The notes beneath the pieces were generated by a model. That model did not search any database. It was not told the DNA's origin and was given only the letters and a program-made list of their open reading frames with translations. This document shows positions 25,773 through 33,315 of a stretch of DNA of 64,000 nucleotides, in pieces. The stretch comes from Parashewanella tropica. Lineage in GTDB: Bacteria > Pseudomonadota > Gammaproteobacteria > Enterobacterales > Shewanellaceae. Made by a program: the position numbers and the translations under genes. The stretch is from positions 1,537,501 to 1,601,500 of the forward strand of contig NZ_CP037951.1 in assembly GCF_004358445.1 (NCBI RefSeq). Direction: 5' to 3'. The stretch's first letter is position 1. The number at the start of each line of letters is the position of its first letter.

Positions 25773-27905
25773 TTAGAACTTAATATTAGTGGTGATACCA
25801 AACGCTCTAGGATCACCAAAGCGAATGTACTGCTTCTTCACCCAATCTTGGTCAGGTTCGTTACCAAAGAAGAAACCACGAACGCCGTATTTCTTATCAA
25901 ATAAGTTACGTCCCCAAAGGTAAACACCCCAATCCTCAGTTTCATAACCCACTCTAGCATTGAAGATTTGGTAACCTTTTGACTTAGAGTCGTTACTGTC
26001 AGAGTAGAAAAACTTACTCTTACCACTGGTATTTAGGTTCACAAAAATACCATTATCAGCACGATAAGTCGCACCTAAGCTGTTAGTAAATTTAGGAGCA
26101 TGTGCAAGCTCACGACCCGATAAATCGATAACTTTACCGCGTTTGTCTTTATAGCTGTAATCGCCGTAAGTAGCACGTAATAAACCTAAGCTTGCATAAA
26201 CCTCTAGGTTATCCGTTGCTTGCCATTTAGCATCAACCTCTAGACCATAGTTGCTTGAGTTACCCGCATTCTCTGTATAAAGGATAAAGCGATCTGGACG
26301 GTCAGGATCTTGTTGTGATGCAGAAACTTGCTGATCTTGTCTATCCATGTAGAACAACGCAACATTAGTGCTTAGAGAATTATCCAACCAACGAGATTTG
26401 AAACCTAGCTCGTAGTTATATAGCACTTCAGTGTCGAACTGCTTTTTATCTTCAAAGCCTTTTGGCAAGCTCATATTAAAGCCACCAGCTTTATAGCCAC
26501 GAGCAATTCGAATGTAAGTGCTGTGTTGCTTAGAAAGCGTTTTGCTTAGTGAGATATGGCCACCCCACATATTTTCAGATGGTGAGAAAGCCTCTTTTTT
26601 ACTGTCTGTGTAGTCGCTATTACGACGCTCAAAACGAAGGCCATTGGATAAGCTATAGCCATTACCCAAATCAGTATCTAATTGACCGAAAACAGCATAG
26701 TTTGTCGCTTCATAATCTGAATCGATGCCACCACGGTCACCGTTATAAACATCGAATTGACTGTTGTCTTCTTTGAGGTTCATGGCGTAAACACCCACCA
26801 ACCAATCAGTCGAGCCAGCGAAGATACGTCCCGATTCTTTTGGAGTTAAACGGAACTCTTGTGACAGAGTTTTACGATTGCCGGTTTTGCTCCAAATCGC
26901 ATTGTATTCACATGGCTTATCACCACATTTACGGCTTTCCCAGTATTTAGGGTTTGCCCAATCACTGTCATAAGCGTGTAGATGTTTACTCTCTGAAAAA
27001 GAGGTAATTGACGTAATGTTAAAGTCATCAGCACCAGTATGGCTTATTTTAAGGCTTGAACCTGTGGTGCGTTGGCTGTCTTTACCCGGTTTGTCACTTA
27101 AGGTTTTAAAGCCGTTGTTATTTAATGTCCAAGCGTCATAACCATTGTCGAAATTGGCATGTAAAACGGTTAAGTCAGCAGTCGTGCCATCGTTGATTAA
27201 CCAACGTAGTTTCATTCTGCCAGAGAATTCATCACGCTTGTTGGTATCGTCACGGTTTAAGAAGGTGTTTTTTCTAAAACCGTTTTGATTATGTTGCTGA
27301 ATAGAAACACGATAAAGCACTGAATCAGAAATAGGGCCAGAGCTAAAACCACTGAAAGTACGTAAATCGTCATTACCTACTGATACTTCAGCACCGTGTT
27401 CAAAAACATCGCTAGGGTCATTACTTTTTAGGTAAATAAGACCAGCAAGTGCATTTGCACCGTAGCGAGTACCTTGAGGGCCACGAAGTACTTCAACTTG
27501 CTGTAGGTCGTACATGCTAGAAACCATGCCTAAACCAGATAAGTCGATATCATCAATGACATAACCTACTGATGAGTTCGGAGCACCTTTATAATCTTCT
27601 TGCTCACCAACACCACGAATTTGGAAGTAACGTGGGCGAGAAGTCGCACCAGACCAGTTAAAATTGGCGATAGAATTCAGTACGTCTTCAAAGTGCTGAT
27701 CGCCTTCATCTTCTAATTGTTTAGCATCAATGATGGTTGCACTAGCTGGTAAGGTAAGTAAGTCGTGTTGGCGGAAATCAGCGGTTACTTTGATAACTTC
27801 GATATCGTCATTCTGCTTGGTTTCAGCAATAGCTTGTCCACAAACAGCTGCAGAAATGATCAGTGCAAGTGGAGATAATTTTTGTTTTAAAGCTTGGTTT
27901 AACAT
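25773..27905 (-). CDS. TPP-riboswitch-controlled TonB-dependent receptor (thiamine uptake)
   Basis: Outer-membrane beta-barrel of 710 aa. It has a signal peptide (ending GQAIA-E near residue 27), a plug domain beginning with IEVIKVTADFRQ (TonB-box region) and VEVLRGPQGTRYGANALAGLIYL, and a barrel ending in a C-terminal Phe (TTNIKF). The TPP riboswitch upstream and the transporter and kinase downstream identify thiamine or a derivative as likely ligand; Shewanella has a comparable riboswitch-linked receptor. The ribosome binding site GAGG is inside a hairpin at 27907-27930. First gene of a four-gene leftward operon. Confidence 0.92.
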   Translation of the reverse strand: MLNQALKQKLSPLALIISAAVCGQAIAETKQNDDIEVIKVTADFRQHDLLTLPASATIIDAKQLEDEGDQHFEDVLNSIANFNWSGATSRPRYFQIRGVGEQEDYKGAPNSSVGYVIDDIDLSGLGMVSSMYDLQQVEVLRGPQGTRYGANALAGLIYLKSNDPSDVFEHGAEVSVGNDDLRTFSGFSSGPISDSVLYRVSIQQHNQNGFRKNTFLNRDDTNKRDEFSGRMKLRWLINDGTTADLTVLHANFDNGYDAWTLNNNGFKTLSDKPGKDSQRTTGSSLKISHTGADDFNITSITSFSESKHLHAYDSDWANPKYWESRKCGDKPCEYNAIWSKTGNRKTLSQEFRLTPKESGRIFAGSTDWLVGVYAMNLKEDNSQFDVYNGDRGGIDSDYEATNYAVFGQLDTDLGNGYSLSNGLRFERRNSDYTDSKKEAFSPSENMWGGHISLSKTLSKQHSTYIRIARGYKAGGFNMSLPKGFEDKKQFDTEVLYNYELGFKSRWLDNSLSTNVALFYMDRQDQQVSASQQDPDRPDRFILYTENAGNSSNYGLEVDAKWQATDNLEVYASLGLLRATYGDYSYKDKRGKVIDLSGRELAHAPKFTNSLGATYRADNGIFVNLNTSGKSKFFYSDSNDSKSKGYQIFNARVGYETEDWGVYLWGRNLFDKKYGVRGFFFGNEPDQDWVKKQYIRFGDPRAFGITTNIKF

Positions 27906-27906
27906 G

Positions 27907-27930
27907 GGACCTCAAAATAATCTGAGATCC
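27907..27930 (-). promoter_or_regulatory. Shine-Dalgarno-masking hairpin (riboswitch expression platform)
   Basis: In the leftward mRNA GGATCTCA (27930-27923) pairs with TGAGGTCC (27914-27907), hiding the GAGG site just before the ATG at 27905-27903. The masking strand also contains GATCTCAG (27929-27922), which is exactly complementary to the CTGAGATC of the TPP aptamer (28070-28063). The two pairings exclude each other. Confidence 0.7.
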
Positions 27931-28015
27931 GGCATTCGGTAAGCGCTATGAAAGTGCGAATAAAATGTTCACGACAGAATGTCATGACATTTTTTCATGG
28001 CATTAAAAAGCCATT

Positions 28016-28107
28016 TAGCCCATTCCTACGCCGGTATAAGCCGGATCAGGTTCTAAGGGTTTGATCTCAGTTCACAGACTTTTATCTGCAAACACCCCTC
28101 GGCGGCG
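28016..28107 (-). ncRNA. TPP riboswitch (THI element) aptamer
   Basis: Read leftward, the conserved order is visible: GAGGGGTG, a small stem-loop GCAGATAAAAGTCTGT, the THI signature CTGAGATC, ACCC, GAACCTGATC, and the hairpin CCGGCTTATACCGG followed by CGTAGG. All of the conserved TPP-contacting blocks are present. It lies 110 bp upstream of the receptor gene and so controls the thiamine uptake operon. The remaining intergenic bases to 28275 hold the presumed promoter; I see no gene there. Confidence 0.96.
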
Positions 28108-28275
28108 GCAATTATATAGGAAATTAAAATAAAAAATGAGACAAATGTTGCGAAAATATGAATTAAAATAGCTTTATTGGTTTAATTGTGAGCAATTGTA
28201 CGGTTTTGGTTGAAATGAGTGATGTCTAGAAGGGAAAGCGGCTTTCAGGTATCAACCGAAAACCGCTCAATAAGA

Positions 28276-29805
28276 TTAAATGATAGCTGGGATACCTTTA
28301 ATCATGCCAACTGCAAGCATAGCTGCAAGGCAAATCACAAAAGCTAGAGTTGGAATAACAACACGGTCGGCAAATGAAAGTTGTTTTGGTCTTTCTTTAT
28401 CACCAATCAATCCATTGTTATCTAAAAGCATGGTTAGTGCCCATGCTAACACTGGGTTAGCAACAAACGCCGCAAAAATACAAATGCCAGCAGCTTGACT
28501 GCTGACGCTGTCTTTAACCATTTGCAAGCCAGCTTCAAGTAGTGGTAAGAATACACCAACAAGTAAAGCAATTGACATTACTGGTCGCCAAACCGCAACA
28601 TCCATAGGATAGCCAAGTATCGCGACTACAATACAAAGCAAGCCAAGTAAGATTGCTCCAGCTGGAATAGGGCGTTTGGCAATCGCAGCAGGGATCATAT
28701 AAGTTCCCCAAGACGAAGTGATGTTACCACCACCAACAGCTGTACCAACAATCTGACGAAGAGAACAAGTGGTCATGGTATCGTCAACGTCCATGAGCAC
28801 TTTATCTGTACCTTTAGGGTAGTTCAGCTCTTGGAAAATACGGTGCCCCAAAAAGTCAGGCGACCACATGGCTACAGCTAAAATCGCAAATGGTAAAGAA
28901 GCAATAAAGTGTTCAACATTAGGTAAGCCTAGCTGCCAACCTGTTTCAGTTGAGCCCCACCAATAAACAGGGTTTAAGTTTGGAAGACCTGGAGCGGTTA
29001 CAAATTGTAAATCTAACCCTGCACCTAAACCAAAAGCAACGATAATTGCCGTAATTGAGCAAAGAGGAATCGCTAACCAACGCTTTTCAATTTTTGCTAG
29101 GAAGGCATAAAGCACCACGTTGATAAGTAAGATAACAAACGCAACATATGATAATGAATAGTCGAGAGCATGTTTAGCTTGAAGCCCAGCAGACCAGTCA
29201 AATAATGAAGTGATTTGACCTTTGGCTCCCATAAACCCTAAATAAACGAGTAAACCACCGGCAACACCACTACTGGTGAGGTTTACGAGTCGGGAACCTC
29301 CTTTTAGCCAACTGAGGATCAAACCAAATACACCAATAAGAATGGCGAGAGCAAGAGGGTGAGCACCAGCAAGAGCAATTGTGCCAATAAGAGGGATCAT
29401 TGGGCCATGATTGCCGCCAAGGTTAGCTCTAGGGTTGATAAAGCCAGAACTTAGTACGCAAAATAGTAACGCTGGAATCAACATTTCGACGCGCATTACT
29501 TGAATCGCGAAATCTGCACCTAAATTAACATGAGGCCATTTCTCCGTTAAACCCGCTGCCCAAGCCGCCATTACAGCAGAATACATTACGGTAATACCGA
29601 TAGTACCCGCTATGGCTGGTACAAGATCTTCCCATTCAAATCGAAAGTCACGCCCGGGTAAATTAAGCCCCCAACGGCGTGGCTTCATAATTTGAAGCTC
29701 GTGTTCTAAATAGTCGCTTCTGGATTCGAATTCAGAAGCAGGTCGATGCAGTTCTTGATAGCTTGCATTGTCCAAGTTTTGATCATTCATTTTATTTTCT
29801 GACAT
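28276..29805 (-). CDS. Multipass permease-like membrane protein (DUF3360-like)
   Basis: The 509-aa protein has an N-terminal cytoplasmic stretch of about 60 residues followed by roughly 12 hydrophobic segments. GNHGPMIPLIGTIALAGAHPLALAI and the GGGNITSSWGTYMIPAAI segment resemble the substrate-site halves of NCS2/SulP-like permeases. It seems to match the uncharacterised DUF3360 family common in Shewanella and Vibrio; this is from memory of the family. The substrate is unknown. GGGAG lies upstream of the ATG. Its neighbours (thiamine operon and TonB receptors) are separate units, so context adds little. Confidence 0.75.
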   Translation of the reverse strand: MSENKMNDQNLDNASYQELHRPASEFESRSDYLEHELQIMKPRRWGLNLPGRDFRFEWEDLVPAIAGTIGITVMYSAVMAAWAAGLTEKWPHVNLGADFAIQVMRVEMLIPALLFCVLSSGFINPRANLGGNHGPMIPLIGTIALAGAHPLALAILIGVFGLILSWLKGGSRLVNLTSSGVAGGLLVYLGFMGAKGQITSLFDWSAGLQAKHALDYSLSYVAFVILLINVVLYAFLAKIEKRWLAIPLCSITAIIVAFGLGAGLDLQFVTAPGLPNLNPVYWWGSTETGWQLGLPNVEHFIASLPFAILAVAMWSPDFLGHRIFQELNYPKGTDKVLMDVDDTMTTCSLRQIVGTAVGGGNITSSWGTYMIPAAIAKRPIPAGAILLGLLCIVVAILGYPMDVAVWRPVMSIALLVGVFLPLLEAGLQMVKDSVSSQAAGICIFAAFVANPVLAWALTMLLDNNGLIGDKERPKQLSFADRVVIPTLAFVICLAAMLAVGMIKGIPAII

Positions 29806-30052
29806 AAATAGTATCGCTCCCAGATGGTCAAACTGAGACAGTCTCTTGAAGAGAGTTTAAATCTAAATTGGTATTACCAATTTACCTATTGGGGATAGTA
29901 ACAGAAGATGTGGTGCGGCATCAGTACTGAAATCACAGCTTAAAAGATTGAATGGAAAAAATTGAGATCTTGGTAACAAAATCGAGAGCTTAATTGATAG
30001 TTCTAAATAAGTTGAGTGCTGGATGTGAAATTACAGTTTTGTTATTGGAAAG

Positions 30053-30081
30053 AAAAAAGCGACTTCATTGAAGTCGCTTTT
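30053..30081 (-). terminator. Rho-independent terminator of TonB receptor gene at 30098
   Basis: AAAGCGACTTC (30056-30066) and GAAGTCGCTTT (30070-30080) pair around ATT. Leftward, a run of six T follows. It ends 17 bp past the stop. Confidence 0.9.
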
Positions 30082-30097
30082 GAATATTCGTTAAATA

Positions 30098-32794
30098 TTA
30101 GAATTTAACTTCAGTTTCTACAAACCATTCACGTCCGCGAGCGTTGAATAGCGAACGCTCATAGTGTGGCCAGCTTGATAATGTTGGGTCAAAGTTAGGA
30201 CCTTTATCAAATAGGTTCAAGATACCTGCTTTGATTTGAACATCGTCAGAAACGTTGTAAATCGAAGTGAAGTTCCACTTAACGTATGAAGCTACTTCAT
30301 TAGCCTTTTCATCAAAGTTCTTAGAGTTAGCTTTTACTGACTTATAGCTTGCACCATGGTGTCTTGCAGTGTAGAACATACCAAGAGTTGTTGTGAAATC
30401 TTGATAATTCCAAGCTGTAACGAAGCTACCTTTTAGTCGAGCAATACCGCCGTCATCGATGTCATCATCAACAGGAGAAGCTGCATCAATTTGGCTTTCT
30501 GATTTAAGCAAGTAGGTCGCTTTAGTTTTGAAAGAAAGCTCACCTAGAGCGTCCATTTCATAAGTGTAACCACCTTCTAAATCAATACCGCTTACCTTTT
30601 TAAATGAAAGGTTTTGCGCTACAGAGTTGATGTGAGTAATTTTTCCTTGAGCATCACGAGTAATATCTTTTTCGTAAAGCTTATGTTCACGAGCTTTTCT
30701 AGAAGCTGATACAGTAGTAACCATATCATTTAGCTTCCACTCCCAAACATCAATAGAAACGTTTAGCTCGTCAGTACCGTATACGGCACCAACATTTGCT
30801 GTATAACCTTTCTCTGCTTTCAGATCTGGGTTAGCGCCTGTTGTAATATCGATGTGTAATTCATTACATACGGTATTTACATTGTCAGGTAGACCTTTAA
30901 TAACCTTGTCAGGTGTTCCACCAAGTTCTAGGCATCGTTTAACGTCAGTTACTTGAGAGAAACCTGTAGAAGGGTCACCGTATACACGTTGCATATCTGG
31001 AGCACGGAATACCTTGTTATATGAACCACGTACTAGAAGTTCATCAATTGGACGGTATTCTACAGCGATAGATGGCGTAACATTACCACCAAAGTCACTG
31101 TATTTGTCATAACGAAGTGCTAAGTCAAAAGTCAGCTCATCTAAAACAGGAACTCTAAGCTCTGAGTACACTGCGTAGAATGAACGCTCACCTTGACCAG
31201 AAGAACCACCAGTACCTACAACATTACCAGCTTTAGATTCAGTATCTGCATTAGCACGATATTTTTGCTTAGACCACTCAGAACCTAAAGCAAATTCTAG
31301 ATCATTACCATTTGGAAGCTGTAAAGCAACACCTGAGATATTTGCTTGGAAGTTCAGTAGCGAAGAAGTCGCACGAGAATGAGGCGTGTACTCTAACTTT
31401 TTGTATGCATCTTTTGAAATAGGATCAAGAAGAGACTTACCATTTTTCTCAGAAGTGATGTAGTCTACGATTTTTTGCTCTAGGCTATAACCGCTATTAA
31501 ATACATCTAAATCTGTTTTTCCGTAGTTTGCAGATACGTCCCAGCTATATTCGTCAGCTAAAGTACCCTCTAGAGCAAATGAGCCATAATAGTTTTGGGT
31601 ATTGGTTTCACCTTTACGGTTACCCAAACCATTCAAACGTCTGATGTAGTAGTACTTACCGTCTTCAGCGTTCGCAAAATCCCCGCCAAATGCATCAGCC
31701 TTGTTATAAGTAAATTTTCTACCATAAGCATTAACATTTACTTTATTTTCTTTAACTTCAACATCCACACCATCAGTTGACGTAGGTTCAATCAATGTGG
31801 TTGATTTAGCTTTTGCGAAATCAATTCGGCCATTAAAAATGGTGTCATCAGTTAACTCGTAATTAAAAATAGTCGAGCTGATAAAACGGTAACTTTCTGG
31901 GCTTAGGTCACGTTGCTTAGAGCGGTCATATCCACAACGATTGTTTGCTTTATCCCATAGTAAGTCTTGGGTTTCACATTGTTCTTGATTAAGTGCTCTT
32001 TGGCCTTTTGCACCTTTAGAGTTTGGAGCAATACGTGCACCGTATGAGCTGTATTTAGATTTAACACTGTGTGGTACTTTATCTGTATCTAAGCCAAAGT
32101 TAGCTCTGTCAGTAGTCTTTAATTGTTCATTGAAGTTAAGTTCAACAAAGCTAGATACATTACCACGTTCTGAACTAGAACCAAGAGATAAAGCTACACG
32201 AGAGTTAGCTCCACCACCATGAGTAGTATCACCGCGACGGGCTTTTAATGCGATTCCTTCAAAATCTCTTTTCAAAATGATGTTGATAACACCACCAACG
32301 GCATCTGCACCATAAATTGCAGACGCACCAGATTGAAGAATTTCAACACGAGCTACAGCTTCCATTGGCAAGTTTGCAGTATCTACAAAGTTATCTGTAC
32401 CATTTAAGAATTTAGGGTATTGATTTAATCGTTTGCCGTTAATCAAGGTAAGGGTACGGTTAGCTCCTGCACCTCTTAGGCTAATTGCAGATGCTGAAGG
32501 AGTATATCCATGCACTGATTGTGTAGTAACTGCACCTGTTGTTGCGCTTAGATTTTCAAGAGCATCTTGAACATTAGTAAAACCTTGCTTGGCCATGTCA
32601 TCAGCACTTAATACGACAACTGGATTAGCAGTTTCCATATCAGTACGTTTAATACGAGAACCAGTAACTTGAATACGTTCTACATTTGCTGACTCTTCTG
32701 CTGCGATTACGTTTGCAGTAGACAATGTTGCAGATGTTGCACCAGCTATTAACGCGAGGCGTACAGCTTTGGCTAATACAGCATTAGCTTGCAT
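30098..32794 (-). CDS. TonB-dependent receptor, 898 aa
   Basis: Outer-membrane active transporter powered by TonB/ExbBD. It has a signal peptide (cleavage near AAEES, about residue 32), a TonB-box-like VERIQVTGSRIKRTDME, a plug domain (residues about 60-175, ending VEILQSGASAIYGADAVGGVINIIL), and a 22-strand barrel ending in ETEVKF. The large size and VTGSRIKRTD leader are typical of Alteromonadales receptors for peptides, glycans or other non-siderophore nutrients. The ligand cannot be told. A long extracellular loop holds paired cysteines (CETQDLLWDKANNRC). It is a diverged paralogue of the next receptor. Confidence 0.93.
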   Translation of the reverse strand: MQANAVLAKAVRLALIAGATSATLSTANVIAAEESANVERIQVTGSRIKRTDMETANPVVVLSADDMAKQGFTNVQDALENLSATTGAVTTQSVHGYTPSASAISLRGAGANRTLTLINGKRLNQYPKFLNGTDNFVDTANLPMEAVARVEILQSGASAIYGADAVGGVINIILKRDFEGIALKARRGDTTHGGGANSRVALSLGSSSERGNVSSFVELNFNEQLKTTDRANFGLDTDKVPHSVKSKYSSYGARIAPNSKGAKGQRALNQEQCETQDLLWDKANNRCGYDRSKQRDLSPESYRFISSTIFNYELTDDTIFNGRIDFAKAKSTTLIEPTSTDGVDVEVKENKVNVNAYGRKFTYNKADAFGGDFANAEDGKYYYIRRLNGLGNRKGETNTQNYYGSFALEGTLADEYSWDVSANYGKTDLDVFNSGYSLEQKIVDYITSEKNGKSLLDPISKDAYKKLEYTPHSRATSSLLNFQANISGVALQLPNGNDLEFALGSEWSKQKYRANADTESKAGNVVGTGGSSGQGERSFYAVYSELRVPVLDELTFDLALRYDKYSDFGGNVTPSIAVEYRPIDELLVRGSYNKVFRAPDMQRVYGDPSTGFSQVTDVKRCLELGGTPDKVIKGLPDNVNTVCNELHIDITTGANPDLKAEKGYTANVGAVYGTDELNVSIDVWEWKLNDMVTTVSASRKAREHKLYEKDITRDAQGKITHINSVAQNLSFKKVSGIDLEGGYTYEMDALGELSFKTKATYLLKSESQIDAASPVDDDIDDGGIARLKGSFVTAWNYQDFTTTLGMFYTARHHGASYKSVKANSKNFDEKANEVASYVKWNFTSIYNVSDDVQIKAGILNLFDKGPNFDPTLSSWPHYERSLFNARGREWFVETEVKF

Positions 32795-33315
32795 TGATAT
32801 TTCTCCCTAAAAAACGATTTGTTATTTAATTTTTTTAGATTTTAAAATGTAATTTCAGGTTTATTTTGAAATAAAAATCTAATTACATTGACCCGAATAT
32901 AATCACATTAAATTTTTATCGGCAACACTGTGTATACAAAATCTACAATGGTGTGATTTAACAAATTAAGCAACAATCAAATGGTTTCTGCTTATGTTTG
33001 TTAACATTTGATTTGTTTTTGTTCTGACAGGAGAAAAACTTAGAGAAAGATCAAATATAATGTTTATTTAAAGTTAATTATGTTTTTATTTTTTTTTAAA
33101 GTATTGGTTAATGTTTTATAATGTTTTCAAGTTGTTTTAATTAAATAAAATTATAATTAAGTGCCGTTTGGTTATATTTTAGTCTTTATTTGGGTGTTAA
33201 CAGAGAAGTTTAGAGATAGTGAGCGAGTTAAAGAAGGGGTAATAGTAAGAATAAACAGTCTTTTTAACAAAAGAGAGGCTTAAATTTAAGCCTCTCTTTA
33301 CTGTTAAATTAGTAT
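32795..33315. other. AT-rich intergenic region between the two TonB receptors
   Basis: 521 bases, very AT-rich. A plausible leftward promoter for the 898-aa receptor is TTGCCG (32925-32920), 18 bp, TATATT (32901-32896). The palindrome TGTATACA (32931-32938) lies just upstream and could be an operator. The terminator of the second receptor lies at 33270-33299. I see no open reading frame worth calling. Confidence 0.45.
33270..33299 (-). terminator. Rho-independent terminator of TonB receptor gene at 33316
   Basis: A nearly perfect 30-bp palindrome of AAAGAGAGGCTTAAA and its reverse complement; read leftward it is followed by TTTTG. It ends 17 bp past the stop. Confidence 0.85.
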
